Shown in pieces: positions 12,001-26,666 of a stretch of DNA of 64,000 nucleotides. The DNA is from Brienomyrus brachyistius (taxonomy: Eukaryota > Chordata > Actinopteri > Osteoglossiformes > Mormyridae). The stretch's first letter is position 1. Every line of letters starts with the position of its first letter. The notes beneath the pieces are model-generated. The model did no database searches and was not told the DNA's origin. It saw only the letters and a program-made list of their open reading frames with translations. The stretch lies in assembly GCF_023856365.1 (NCBI RefSeq), contig NC_064543.1, positions 6,403,952-6,467,951 on the forward strand. Reading direction: 5' to 3'. The translations under genes and the position numbers were made by a program.

Positions 12001-15000
12001 TGTTTATCTCTGCCTGCGCTCTATAACTGTTTTGGGCCCCCAGTCTTCACCATGAGCTCCTGCTGTCCCGGATCAGCCGGTTTAATATATCTTCAGTTTC
12101 ACAGCAACCTGCCTTTGAAGTTTGTCCCTTCAAGGTGGGCAGCTGTTCAGTTTTTTTAAAACATGCTTCTTGCTGGAACCTGTTATAACTTAGCATGAAT
12201 GCTACCTGACAGTAAAAGCAGCCCCTCTACTGTCTAACAACTATGGACGCTTAGCAAATTCTCTACCCCCTGTGGGGTTGCTCCTAAAATCCCAGCTTTT
12301 GGATTTTTCTAACCAGGAGGAATTTATTTTTTCAAGCACACCATTTTCTGAAGGGGAGCCAACGCTCTCAGGCTCTCTGACTGCTGTGATTTTAATTATT
12401 ATTTTTTTTCCTTCCTCCGGTGAATTATGGGAGTTGTAGTTTTGCGGCCATTGAGGTCGTGGACACATCTGGAAGCTTTTACCAGTAAAAGAATTTGGTG
12501 GAGATCTCCCAGTTCACTGTACTTTCGTGCAAAATTTGAAGTGCTGCTCTTTGAAGAACTGAGAAGGGAGCGCAGAAAGCCCTGCGACAGGCCGTCGTGA
12601 TTGTGATTGTGAACCCAAACCTCTCATTCCTGACTCTCTCTCTCTTCTTGGGGGGAAAACAAAAAAAAAAAAACTTATCAGCAGAATTCTTCAGCCAATC
12701 ACAGAAGGGGATGTTTCGTTTGTCGGTAAACTGCTGTTATCTATTTAATGTCTGTTCCTCTCACTCGTGTGATGAAGTATAATTTTGTCCTGGAGAGAAG
12801 CGTGTCCTGCATTATTACATAATTCTTGTGAAGAAAAGACCACCAGCACTTTTGACTGGCCGTGTAAATAAATTCTTTCCATGTGTTCGCATCTGGGAGA
12901 GAATTTGGACTTCTGCTGTAACTGGACCTGGCTCGTCACAGGGACGGAGCGCTGGTAACACGATGAGGTTCTGGCGGCTGCCTCGTGCCGACGGGCCGCT
13001 GCCTCGGCCCGGTCCCGGCCCGCAGCCCCCGCCCTTACGCGGATGTTATCTTTCTGCTGCTGGTGATGACAGAGCTTCAGGTGCCAGGGGCTTTGTGGGT
13101 CCCACCACCTGGTGTCTTTCGGCGAGCCCACAGGCTCTGGATTTTACATTCCTGTTCCTACACCCCCCCCCCCCACACTCATGTCTGCTTAGGACTGATG
13201 GTCCCCTGCCAGCCCCCCCCCCCCCCCCTCCGCGTCCTCCCCCCGGCGGCCTGTTGAAGAACCTCGATGAGAAGAGCGTTTTGACGTCCCCCCCCCCCCA
13301 ATTGCTGTGTTCCCTTGAGGAATGGCGTGCTGACTGAGACACACTGTATATCCATTAAAGTTCCATGTCCTGAATGCTTCAGAGCTCCGCTGTCTGCTCC
13401 CGGCCCGTTCCAGCATTCTTGGTGGAATGGCACCGGCTGGTCCGGCCCGAGCGGACATCAGCGGTCCGGATGGCCGGCTGGTGTGACCGGTGCGGTGTAG
13501 CAGAGGGTACTTCATCCAACTAAATCACTGCGGCGCGGGGCACCGAATGTGGGTCACGCCGGGTCTCTCGGATGCGCCGGTGGAATACCGGCTTGCTGAG
13601 ATTACAGCCATTGGCATCTGCTTGCGAAGAAAAAAAATTTACACATGCGCTCAATTTCCTTTAAGAGTTTTCTTTAAAAATGCCTGTTTCATTGGAGCCC
13701 GAGGGCGACGGGGACGATTCTCACATCTGTGTGCGAGTTCATGGGTGGCTGGTTATCAAAATGTCTCCTGGGAAAGGTGTAGAAGGTGTGCTGGGGTGGT
13801 GGCCCTAGGGAGGGGGCTGCGTGAGGCTCTAAATGGTTTTGCTTTTTATTGGACGTCTCTAATCCCATGGAGGGCAGTCCAGGTGGATACCGAGGACCTG
13901 GCCTGTATCCCTGGCCGGCGTCCCAGGCGCTTCCAGCGGAATTAGAGAGCCCTGGATGTTGCCCTTAATAATTAGCACCCGTGTTTATACGGAACGAGGG
14001 GTCTGTCTCGAGCCAGACTCTGGGATTAAGAACCCGGACTTTTCTGCGGTCTGCGTTGAATTGAGATGGGAATGTGAAAAATGTTGGACTGCGCGACGCC
14101 GCTGTGAAGCAGCCTCCGGTTCCTTAATGGCACACGCTCATTCTGAGGAGTCCTTTTTGGTGCCCCTCTCCCCTCCTCGCTGCTTGGGGGCATTTGGGTT
14201 CAAAGTAGTAAAAAAAAAAAAGAAATCAAACCTACCAAAACACCTGACTTCTGGAATATTCTTCACAAGGGAAATGCAGCATCTCTGCGCACGTTTGGAA
14301 GTAGAGCTGCCCTGAAATTCGTGGCGCGGATCTCCAAGGTCTAAAGAGAGCTGCTGTGACCGGTCACATGATTGACAGCGGCCAATGGGATTTGGTTAAG
14401 TGGTCGGGGGAGGTGGCCTTGAACAGAGAGGGCCTTCTTTGTGCTGTATGGGTCCTACCAGAGAAGCTGAGGCACCATAAAATATGCACCTCTCCTGAGG
14501 AAATGGAATTTAAGAGCCGGCATAATTTTCTTTGTGTTCTGTTCATGGTTTGGATGCTTTCCCGAAAGGTAGCAAAGCATTCCTGTGACATTTTCACCAG
14601 GAGTGGTCTCCCTTATTAGGTGAAGTGTGTTTTGTTAGCTCTTATGGCTGTCTGTCCTCTGGGATTTTTTTCTGGGCTTCTCCCCTCTAAGTGTCCATGC
14701 ACCTACTTTTCTGCGCTTTCCTGCACCTCTTGGCCTGTCCTGCCCACTTTGTCACTGGTTGGTTGGCTTGAAGATGGCTGTCACCTTTGAAACGCCGTCA
14801 CAGTGATCCGTGTTGCTTCTGTATTGAGGAGGAACTTCTTCAGTTGAACTTTCACAAATTGGTTTGAGCCCTTCTTGAGAGCGACCCGTCGAGATCACGG
14901 AGGGAATCGCTCGATTTTGGCCTGAGGTGACTTGCAACTCGTTTGCAGAGACTTGCTGGTGGAGAAACGTGGAGGCAATCTCCGCCTTGGGCCAGGAGTG

Positions 15001-18000
15001 GGATTCTCTTCAGTGACCTATAGAACGGTGCACTGTTTTAGCAGCCCTTAATTACCTGGAGATGTGGAGGTCTGTAGACATCCCTTTACGCCATCCGTGT
15101 GGACCTGTCTTCTTAAGAACGAAGATTAAATCCTGGATCCTAATGGGTACCAGTGGCTGCTAGACGGTGATGTTAGACCCCTGATTTAACACGTTAAGGA
15201 TCACCTGAAGAGCATGCAAAGACGTTCTCCTGCGGTCGTTGAGGATGAACGCTTTGAACAGTATGTGTTCTCTCAGGATTTCTTGAGCTCAACTTCCTCA
15301 CTCGTTCCATGTATAAAGGCCAGTCACCTGTCCTGCAATGTACTGTGGGTCTCAGTATCCTCTGCAGGAGAAATTACTTTAGCTTGGGACTGATAGCCCG
15401 GCAACCTTGTGTCATCCGTCATCGATCTGGTGACGAGGGTAGCTACAGGTTTTTGCTTGTAGTTTTCTGTGTCCCTGTGGTTTGACTCTGTCACGTTGAG
15501 GTTTTTCCTGTCTCTCTGCTCCTTCGTTGAATGAAAAGCATTAGCGAAGCAGCCTCTTGCAGCGGGGGTGTCTTGGCGAGCGCGATTCCGGGCTCCCGCT
15601 CGGTCCTCATGGTGACATTCAGAGTAATTACAGCAGGGATGGTCAGGATTAATTGAGCTCGTTGTGCGCCGTGCATGTGGTGACAACCCAGGGCCTGGCG
15701 CTCGTTCAGAAATGAGTGAAAGGGAGAGAACAAGGGGAGGCGGGAGAGGACAGAGCCAAGGTCCGGTCTGTGCTTTTGGTTGTTGGCCTAGCGGTAGCGA
15801 AACAGGAAAGGATGAGGAGCAGTCTACTGTAAGCGCTTTCCAAGGGAGGTTGACGTCAGGGCCGGAGCAGCCCGGCAGGCTGGAGGGGAGTGGGCATGGA
15901 GGAGGGGTTTGCTGGGGTTGCAGGGTGGAAAGGCTGAGCGTGATGTCCGTCAGCACCTGATTGTTCGCAGACCCTCGTTCAAGATTCAAAAACTGACTTG
16001 AGTCATTGGAACGACCGCAATCCCTGTACGAAATCTCATTCCGGACCGGATCCGGCTGCTTGGGTCTGTGCTCTGCGTTTGCGTCTCGGGGGTCTTGCTA
16101 AGTGTGATTTTCACATTAAGAGCTGTCAGGTGGAATCTCACAGTACCTTTGTTCTCCATTCAGCAAGTTGGGGTGGGGGTGTTGTTTTGCAGGGAAGAAG
16201 GAGAGGAAGACCAAGGAATGGGAGGACCGGCGAGAACGCAGGAATGCCATCCGGCGGGGCGGCGACTACACCGTGGAGACGGTGGTGGTGGCCGACTCGG
16301 ACATGGTGGCGTATCACGGGCCCGAGGCGGCTCAGAGGTTCATCCTGACGGTGATGAACATGGTGAGTGTATGACACAGCCATAGACGCGCACACGTGCA
16401 GTCAGACACGCTCGCAGACGCGCACGTGGGGGGGTGACGCGCTCGCAGACGCGCACGTGGGGGGGTGACGCGCTCGCAGACGCGCAGGTGGGGGGGGTGA
16501 CGCGCTCGCAGACGCGCACGTGGGGGGGGTGACGCGCTCGCAGACGCGCACGTGGGGGGGGACGCGCTCGCAGGCGCACACGCACGTGGGGGGGGACGCG
16601 CTCGCAGACACACACACATACATGGGGGGGACACCTGCACGCACTTGCGGTGGAGGTAATGTCTCTCAGGCTCATTTGGTTGTAACAGATGTCATGAGCA
16701 GAATTATTATCTTTCATATTGTGCAGTGAATGACACCCTTTAATCCTCAGAGACCAAAAATAAATACCACCGTTTAAATTATTTAGAGCATTTTTTCATG
16801 GGGATGTTTACATTTTTTCTTTCCCTGAGATGAAATATTTCCCTGGGAAGAGCTTATTAAGGGGGGTGAGGGGAAATCCAAACTGCACAGATTATGATCC
16901 CTAGTCTGCTTGAATTTCTTACTTAGGCACAGAAGTGTGTAGGGTTACTGTGTGGGGCGTTCATGGTGGGCTGTCTTGGGTCCTAACCGGGCAGTGTGCC
17001 CCTGTCACGCCTGACACCAACAGCGGTTGTTCTAAACCTGGGGTCTTTCAGGGGTCCCATGCATCCGTGAGCGTCCTGCCCATCAGTTATTTACTCACTG
17101 GGATAAACAACAACAACAAATTTATTTTTATATAGCGCATTATCACAACATTACATTGTCTCAAAGCGCTTTACAGCATCCTCACCCAGAGCCCCCAGTG
17201 AGTAAGCCATAGGCGACAGTGGCAAGGAAAAACTCCCTAGAAGGAAGAAACCTTGGGAGTAAAGTCTCAGAGCACAGAATTACCTTATGTTTAACTTGTG
17301 TAAGCAATGGTCGAAACGAATTGGCAGAGCGATTACCACCCATGCCGCATGACTTGTTCGTTTATCAGGCAGAATTAAATCGGTGTCCTGTTTTGTCACG
17401 CCAGTAGCGACACCCGCATAATTGGCACCAGCGGGCAGGAATAGCCTGAGTCCCACATCAGGCCACGATATGGAGGACCTTCCGCTCCATGGTGAAGGTT
17501 TCAGGACCTTCTTATCTAACACCGCTCTTAGGGAGAATGCCGTTGCCATGGCAGCCTGAAGGGGAGGAGCAGCGCACTCTGGAGGCTGAGGTCTTGGTGG
17601 CTAATGGCTCCTTGTTGGCAAGCTTTACTTCTGCCAGTTTGTTCAAAGTCAGACAAGCCAGAAGAGCCACATTTACAAACAACGCATGCAAAGAATATAC
17701 CCAGAGTCTGGTGTAGGTCTAAGTTCCATGCTCATGGTTTATACAGCTCGCGTGTCACAAAATTTCTTGCTGCTCCTCCCTGTCCCTCTTTCTTTCCCTG
17801 TTCCTGTCTCCCTTCCTGTAACTCTGTCCTTCTGTCCCTCTTCCTGTCCTTCTCTCCCTGTCCTTCTTCCTTTCCCTGTCTCTCTTCCTCTAACTCTGTC
17901 CCTCTTCCTGTCCTTCTCTCTCTGTCCCTTTCCCTGTCCTCCTTCCTGTCCCTGTCTCTGTCCCTCTTCCTGTTCCTCTCTCCCTGTCCCTCTTGCTGCT

Positions 18001-21000
18001 CCCTTTATGACACAGCTCTACATGCTCAAATTTCCTGCCTCTTAGCTAGTACATCCCAGCAGCACCCCGAGGAGCTCATGATTAATAGAGGATCTTCAAA
18101 GGCGCCTGGGTGCCCCGTGTTATTTAAGGATCGCGTCGTCGGCTGTATGCACCATCTGAGTGCCCTTTGCCAGCAGGTGTCTGGACGGAAATGATCGCAT
18201 GTTTGCCTTGGGTGGAGATCAGAGAGGCAATGTGACCTGGTCGCACTCCTGTAGCTGTAGTCCTGTTATTGACTGGTTGCACCTCACTGATGCTCTGTGT
18301 CCCGATAGGTGTATAACATGTTCCGCCACAAGAGTCTGGGTGTCAGCATCAACATCCGAGTGACCAAGCTGGTTCTGCTCCACAGCCGCCCGGTCAGTTT
18401 GCCCTCGGACCCTCCTGTTTTCACTGTAACCTTTTGCGGTCGACACGAGCATTAGTGAACTGGAGGCCAGTGTGTCGAGTCTTTCTCCTGGTTTTACTGC
18501 ATTAGTTTTCCCTCAGATATTACTGCAAGTAATAATTCTTAAAAAAACTGACCCCGCCCCTCTCCCATTTTCTGATTGGCCGGCGGCTTCCTCAGGAGAA
18601 ACTGAAGGTGGGTCACCATGGTGAGCGCTCCCTGGAAAGCTTCTGCCACTGGCAGCATGAGGAGTTTGGTGGGCCCCGATTCCTGGGCAACAACCACGTT
18701 CCCGGAGGGAGAGATGACCCACCCCCGATGGACGTCGCTGTGTTCGTCACCAGGTGGGGGGGTTGTGAGAGGTGGCTGCTCAACTGACTCTGCTGTTGAA
18801 TAGTTTGCCTGCTTTGACTGATGAATGTTAATGATCCGTCCAATTATATTCTCATTAACAGAAGAGGTTTGTAACCAATTTCCCCTCTTCACTGAAACCC
18901 CTCATTGCTGGCATAAGATCACATTCCTGCTTTCCGATTGGCTGTTATTGCCAAGTATCATTCTCAGTAAAAAAGGGAATCCTGAACGTCCATGTAGCCT
19001 GGAAGATCGTATCCATCTCCCTGGCTCCTGGTCTAGGTCGCATACGGGGGGCCCCGGAAGATCTGGGATGCAGGATTGTCATTTTTTCTCGGATGACCAA
19101 TGGCAAGATCGTCCGGAAAGTTCCGCACGGTTCCTCCTGCCATCCTGCTACAGTACATAAAACATAACATGTGATGTCTCAGCAGATGGAGATCGCTCTG
19201 CCTTTTTCTGATTGGTTAATAGAGATCACCAATCAGATTATATAAGAGCTGGGTCCAAACAACTAGAGGAGGTGGAGCCAAGACATCTGATTGTTTGGTC
19301 CCACCTCCTGTCCAATATGATTGCTTCTGGGTGATAACCAATCATCTTTCACTCTGCCCTCAGAGCATTTTTTTGTAAAGATAGCTTCCATGAGCACAGA
19401 GTCCTCAAACCCACAGGCCCCGAGCGGAAGCGTCTATGTCAGCATATGTCCCGTTAGGCCTCTCGCCCAGGCGTTGTTGCGGCCGATCCTCCATCGTGTG
19501 CTGGTTGTTCCCACATCGGCTTCTAATTTAGCAGACAATAGCACGTCGGCTCTGGGGACAACATCCCCCAATTGTAGATCATTACTGTCCTGGAAGTATG
19601 TTGTTTTTGTTGATGGAATTTGAAAAGGATTCGTTACAGTTATCTTTACAATGAGCTTTTTAAACACTAATTGCTGATGAAATTAAGGAGGGAGGAAGGT
19701 CGTTAAATGGGGGATATTTAGGTCATCCTCCAGTCCGATGGGGCTAAAGCTGTTTTAGTTTAGTATATAACGGAATTTATACAAAACTCTTTGTTGTTTT
19801 TATCTTTCTTCGTATCGCTCAGTCTTTTCCCCCTCCTCTCCAAAATGAGTAACGCAGCTTTACATGTGACCTGGAAGAGAAGGATGTCCGACATCCCATG
19901 CTGAACCTGACCCTGACCCTAGGGCCTTGAACTCCTTTGAAATGTTCAACTTTCTGCTTGAAAAAAGCTTCAGGAATGTTGGTTGGGGGGGCCTTTCCTA
20001 TCAATTACACTTCGCCATAAGGCAGAAGCTGCTTGAATCCGTAGCTGGATGATGGCAGCGGTCGCGGCTGGAGAAGGTAAAATGCCGGCCCTCTTCTGCT
20101 CGTCCGGGATCCTACCGTCACGTCTCTGTCGCTTCCGGGGGGAGTCGGCGCTGCCTCGACGCCTGCATGCCACCCGGCCGCGTGACCTACGCCTCCTTAA
20201 AGGTGACAGCCGCCCATCTGAGACTATACCAGGCAGGTTGCCGAGCGGCAGGACACACTACACCTGCTCGGCGTGCCGCCCTGCCCCCCGCTTATCTAGG
20301 GGGAGATCGGCGGCATTGATTCCAGCCTGGCAAAGAATGACAAGGCTCGGAGTTTCTCGTTTTATCCATCCCATAAACGGGGAACGGCCGGCATTCCAGA
20401 CTCCGGCAGAGACTGACTGCGTCTGTGTGCATTGTCACTTCCTTCTTTTAGTTCATCGACCGGAGAAATTCCCTGTAATGGAGAATCTCTGCTTCCTGAA
20501 TCCTGTTGTGTGTCGTTAGGCCTTGGAAATGGTTTAGGACTCTCTCTTCCCTCCCCCTCCCTTCCCCGTAATGGTCTGCTCCGTTCCTTTGCGATCACTA
20601 GGGGCGTTATCGCTGACAGATAGTGCTGCGCGGTTTGTGGGATGGGAGGCATCAACCGGATCCCTGTGTGCACGTGCATCGTTTGGACCAGCTAGTTGTG
20701 AACTTCCGAGCAACCCCCCCCCCCCAACCCTTCTGGGAGTGTTCTTGAGTCGTGCAAGGGCAGGACTTCACGAGATGGACTGAATCATGCCCTTGGTCAA
20801 AGTTCTCGTCCCTCTGCAGATACAAGCAGGGTGTTTAAAAGCCCCCGCAAGAGTCTGAACAGTGACAGGATGGCTCCTCCCGCTGTTTATCTTGTGACAT
20901 TTAATCCCAGTAAACGAAGTCATAACCACAGACATCTGCGGAGGCAGCACGGATCTGGGCCTGACCAGTTTCTGCCGTTTCTCATGCTCAGTTGAAGATG

Positions 21001-24000
21001 CACCCTCACTTCTTGCTTGGACCCTGCCGTGTCGTGCTCGGGGTCCACACAGACCCCGTGTGCAGAGCCGTAGCTGTCCGGCCCCTATCCGTGTCCCACA
21101 ATCAGCACAGAGCTCTTCGCTCCTCGAGTCGGGCATTAAGGGACAGTGGATGGAGAATTATGGGCAGGGAGAGACCATTTGTTCATACCGAAGGTCACAT
21201 GACGGGGGGGGGAAGCTACCACGAGTCTCTCATTTGACTCCTGTAATTGACCTTCGACGAAACTCGATCTGTGTGAAACAAATAGGAAGTCGTAGCTGAT
21301 TTATAGTTGGAATAAGAGTTTCGTTTTTATGTCTTCGTCAGTTTTGATGCCAAGGCCACTAGGCTGCGAAGGAACACAGTTAATCCTTCCCAGGAGGAGG
21401 CCCTGCTTGGACTGCGATAAATTAGCTTTTGTTGTTCCAGTGTTAAGTCTGATTCGTTAGTAATTTATGCACCGAGGGGCACGGCGGGACACGGCCCGGT
21501 CATTTCAGAATGTCGGCCAAACGGGGAGACGATGGAGGGTTCCTCCCTTCGACTGACTTGCCTGAGGACGAGCTCACAAATGAGGGAAAAGAGTCCCAGA
21601 CCATTTTACATCTCCAAGTGGAGCTAGAGGGGCAGGCTTTTGGTATAGCTTGAAGATGGGTGTAAACGGATGGTTCTGCTGGGGTAGCGGGCATCGGTGA
21701 TCCGCCGCGACGACACTGACGTCATATCGAGGTGGTTTGGCCGCATTATGGATATCACCAGCCGATTACCTTCTCTTACACCTTCCCATCATGGCTGAGA
21801 AAAGTCAGTCTGCTGAGAGGCGTTTCGAAGGTAAATGTCATTGTGGTCAAGGCAGGCGAGGTTAGAAGGAAAGCCTTTGTTTCATGTGTTTAAGCCAGTG
21901 TTTCCCAATCGAGTCCTGAGGGACCCACAGACCCGGTAGGTTGCTGGGAGGGAGCAAAAACATGGACTGGATGTCAGTCCCCGATGGACCGGGTTAGGAA
22001 ACACTGTTTTAGGCTGTAAAACTCACGGATGAGATTGAAAATCGGTGTAAACGGTTTACGAATAGTTCTCCAGGAAAAGAGATCAACCATATGGGTACAT
22101 TTTAGTCTGTATGAGGAGCCTGATATGAGTCTTAAAATGCAGTTTGCACATGACGTCCAGTGATGGATCTTGCTTCCTTTCCAGAACCGATTTCTGCGTC
22201 CATAAAGATGAGCCGTGCGACACCGTTGGTGAGTAAACACCCGTCCGTTTGGGCTGAGAGCTTCTGAGATCAGTGTTGAATGTGGATATTTTTACCCGTG
22301 AGATCTTCAGGAGACGGCACGGCCGTGGACAGTGGCACAATCGTGATGAACTTCCCAGATCTTTCGTGTCGAAGGCTGACGTGGTCGTGCATTCTGAGCA
22401 CCGACTCCCCTTCGCATAAATGCTGCTTTCTAATGCCAGTCAGAAGATGACCGGTGACCTGACAGTCCTCGGCTCCACGTGGCAGAGCCCTCCGAATGCA
22501 AAGCAGCGTCCCCATGAATATCACCTCCAGCTCTCAGTTTATAAATACACCCGCTCAGGAGACCACCCGGTGGCACGTGCATGGTGGAGGAACCCGGCGA
22601 GATGCATTCCTGGCTGAGCTGCTAAGCAAGCTGCCGTTTCAGCAAAGACCTTGAGATATCTGATTTTAAAATAGATTTTTTTTTTTTCTTCCATTTTCGT
22701 TCTGAAATTTACATGGATATGGATTTGCTGACCCATAGGTTCAGCTGAAGTTCTAGAGATAATTGTTGCATTTCTTAGACTTGCTGCGGTTTCTCGGAGT
22801 TGCTCCTGATAAATAGGTATTTGGTCAATATTGATACAGAGGTCATTCAGCATGTCGGTGATGGAGAAAGGGCTCCCTGTTCTGTCTATCTCACTGTTTC
22901 ATGCCTGAAAAACAGACAGATCTGCGGCACAGAATCACGCCTTATCTGCAGGATTTGAGCTACATGGGACGTGCCTTTGTGACTTTTCTGCTCTTACCGG
23001 TTATATATCATCTGAATGAGGCCCGTCAGAGATGGAAAATGTTGTGTTCGGCAGAGCTGGGTTGTGGCCTCTTCTAGTTTGATTTATGTGTCTGAAAGTA
23101 AAAATGCATTATTAGTATCCAGCATAAGAGATGTATTCATCTTTTCCTTTTTTGATGACTGTTGAGTTTTGTTAACTTGCGTTCTTTTTGTTGGGGGTTT
23201 AAATATGCGGTGAAATAACTTTTTGGTGAAAATGGGGGGAGGGCTTGAGAAGAATGAGAGGCATGTTGAGACCAGTGCTGTGGATTTCTGTCTCCGTTGC
23301 CTGGGGAACGACTGCATCCGTCGCCCTAAATGCGTAGGAACATCCCTGCAGAGAGCTTCACGTCTGACACGAGCCTTTGAACGGGCGATACGATTTATTG
23401 TGTCTCTGCACGTAATGATAACCTGCGGATGTGGGAGGGGTGTCCCATCCCCCCCCCCCCCCGCTGAGGGTGTGCATATTTCCAGACTGAAGGCCCCCCA
23501 CCCCACACCTTTCATTTAAAACGTAATTTACGAGTTCCACCCCCTTCCGGAAGACTGCGATCCCAGAAGAGATAAGCGTGGCTTTGGGGCGTCTGTGCCA
23601 GCCGTTTGGGTGGGGGATTGGAGGCCCCCCCGGCATGTCTGCCGGGCCCCAGCTATGAACCCCCACTCCCTAAGTGCAGTGTGCAGTGTCCTGCCCGCCC
23701 ACCCCCTGGCCTGTCTGCCGGGCCCCAGCTATGAACCCCCACTCCCTAAGTGCAGTGTGCAGTGTCCTGCCTTGCGCACCGTGCAGTGTCCTGCCTTGCG
23801 CACCGTGCAGTGTCCTGCCTTGCGCACCGTGCAGTGTCCTGCCTTGCGCACCGTGCAGTGTCCTGCCTTGCGCACCCCCTGGCCTGTCTGCCGGGCCCCA
23901 GCTATGAACCCCCACTCCCTAAGTGCAGTGTGCAGTGTCCTGCCTTGCGCACCGTGCAGTGTCCTGCCTTGCGCACCGTGCAGTGTCCTGCCTTGCGCAC

Positions 24001-26633
24001 CGTGCAGTGTCCTGCCTTGCGCACCGTGCAGTGTCCTGCCTTGCGCACCGTGCAGTGTCCTGCCTTGCGCACCGTGCAGTGTCCTGCCTCGTATATAATG
24101 CAACATTTATTTTTTCCTTGGAATTGTTCTGCCTGTAACCACAGACGCTGACATTTTTTCGGAGTTTCCCGTGGGAGGAGGCGGGAGCAGGGAGCAGCGT
24201 GCCCGGACACGGACTGGGGGGGTTCAGTCACGGAGGGTGGCTGTTTTCATTACTTTCAAGTTCTTCCTTTTTCCTGTCCTCCTCTCAGATTGTTGTTTTT
24301 CCTTCCATGTTTCCCCTCCTCGCCTCTCGTCCCCGAGAAACAGGGCTCAGCGTTTCCGAAAGATTTCGCGGGTGTCTGGGGTGTTCCTCTGGCATGCCGG
24401 CTCGCGCCCCCACAACCACGCGGTCTTCCCGGGATCTGCAGTGCCTCCATCCATCCTTCCATGGCCCATGGAGCTGGTCGGGACTTGTTCTCCCCAACGA
24501 GTGGGGTCTGCCGCGTTACTGCCCCCCACGAGTGGGGTCTGCCGCGTTACTGCCCCCGACGAGTGGGGTCTGCCGCGTTACTGCCCCCGACGAGTGGGGT
24601 CTGCCGCGTTACTGCCCCCGACGAGTGGGGTCTGCCGCGTTACTGCCCCTGACTTTTTTTATTTTTTTCTTCTTGCGTCTTTGCTCCAAATATAGGAGTA
24701 AGTCTTGCTACTTTCTGTGTTTGGATTGGTGGAACCCTGCCCCCCACTCACTGAAGTGCTGCCCATTGGTCAGGTTGGGGCAGTGGGTGGTGACAGTCTG
24801 AGGAATAGGAGGGTTAGTTTATTGTGGACCTCAGCAGGGTCACTTTGGGGGGGGGGGGGCAGTGGATATTTGCGATGCACCAGGCAGGTGGGTGCGGGGT
24901 CTGCAGGCCAGAGAAGCTAAATGAGAGCCACTCATTAAACCCCGAGAAATTGGGGCGGGGGCTGTGTGCCCCACCTTGCAGCTGTTAAACCTGAGCACCA
25001 CCCCCCCACCCTGCTCTGGCTGTGCCGCCACTGACCTTGTTGCAGCCCCCCAAGCTACAGCCATGCCCGCAATGTATGACCTCATCGTGGCTCCCTCCCT
25101 TACTGCGCCGATGGTCCGCTCCGGGAGCCCGAGGCCCGGTATTGTTGTTGGTGGATCTCGGGCGGGGGGGGAGGCGGCTCTGTGTTTTCTTGCCACCTTT
25201 GATCTAGGGTGAGGATGGGGGGTATTTGCATTGCCATATTGCTGTTTGTCTTTGTGCGAGGCTGTAAAAACGGGGCCGTGGATGTAGCAGCTGAACACCT
25301 GGGTTCCCCACTCAGCTCGCCGGCGCCTCCTGCTGCCCCGGGGGTCCCAGCCTGTGACTTTGATTTGGCATTTTAAAAAATTTTATAATTTTATTTTTGC
25401 ATTTTTTTCTCTGGGAGGCATTGAGTCACACCTCTCACGTTTCCTGTGTAAGACCAGGGCGAGAGTTGCTCTCGTATTTACGACGGGGATGAGCGCACTC
25501 TGTGTTCCTCCCGGATTACTTTCTGGACCCCCCCCCCGACCTGTGAACCATTTTTTTTTTTAAAACTGTAAACATAATCATCTAATCACAGATAAAATAA
25601 ATAATACATTGAGAGCACTGACATTAAAATACAATTTTAATCCTTTGAATGTTGCAGACATGATTCCAAGGGATCTGATTATCTGGTTGTTTGCGCTGAA
25701 GATTTTTGCCGGCAACGAGACATAGCAGAAATGTGTTATGTTGGTATTTGGGCCCAGGATGCTGAATGGGCCGGGCATCTTCCTTAACCCACCCTCCCTC
25801 CGCCCCCCAGACGTGTACTCGGCCCCCCATCCCTGCCTTACCGGGGCGAAGAACAGAGTAACAAAACAAGGGCTGAAAAAGTTTGCTGACGTCCCCGTAC
25901 AGTATCAAGATTAGCTGTATGACGCGGCTCGATAATTCATGGCTGAGTCTGATGTCGCAGCTGTTAGCTGTGGGTCTGCTCTGAATTATGATTTAGGACG
26001 GGATTATGGAGAGCCGAGAGAATAACTGAAAAATGTTGTACGAATAATAATAATAATACTAATAATAATGGTGAATGGTGGCAGTATATTTCAGGCTTCT
26101 TGCTAGGTAGGTTGCTCTTTGGGGAGAGTGCGGGGTTTTAAGCCGACTTCTGGAAGCTCCTGGGCTGTGCCGCTGTCTCTGTGGAGCTCTGCACAGGAGC
26201 TGCGTTATTGTGCCCCAGACGGCTCCTGTTTGTTCAGTTCGCCCATGTGATGCCTGGAGGATTTCTCCGGCTTTTCTCCATTATTGGCTGTCTTGGTTCT
26301 TGAGGGGCTCGGCAAATAGAGAGGTCCGTGATGAAATGGTCTGGTTGATTCGCGGAGCCGCTTTCGAGGGAAGTCTTGTGCTAAACCTTCCTCTGCGGAT
26401 TCAGACTCTGCGGTCCGTCCTGACATCAGCTCTGCCTCTATCACAACAAAAACGCAGCTATTTTTTATATCGTCGTGTTTAATCCCAGTTCCTTACCTGC
26501 TTATCGCACACGTGGTTGCAGCGAATCCAGCGAAAACGCTGCAACCAGTGGGCCCAGTGGGATGCGCCCCCCCCCCCCCCCCCCCCAGCCCTGCAGGGAA
26601 GGTGCCGGTGCTCATTAAGTCGTGTGTGTCTGT

Positions 26634-26666
<33 letters not shown>

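Larger units (their letters stand above)
16363..18308 (+). other. adamts17 intron 4
   Basis: A 1946-bp intron. A GC-rich minisatellite starts about 60 bases after the donor. A fish interspersed repeat fragment (17108-17260) and a pyrimidine-rich tract (17776-18003) follow. Confidence 0.8.
18754..22184 (+). other. adamts17 intron 6
   Basis: A 3431-bp intron with a foldback MITE (about 19190-19367) and hAT-like MITE copy B (21896-22006). No other coding block recognised. Confidence 0.75.

Noticed and set aside
15324..15989. 221-codon open frame on the minus strand in intron 3
   Set aside because: Pro/Ser/Thr-rich composition, no recognisable domain, no splice or promoter context. Probably chance.
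23637..24091. CRISPR-like array of regular repeats
   Set aside because: Units are directly adjacent without unique spacers, and the DNA is eukaryotic.
23595..24231. Several overlapping open frames of 70 to 167 codons on both strands
   Set aside because: They arise from the 24-bp repeat, whose length is a multiple of three; the peptides are simple repeats (CAPCSVLP type) with no gene context.
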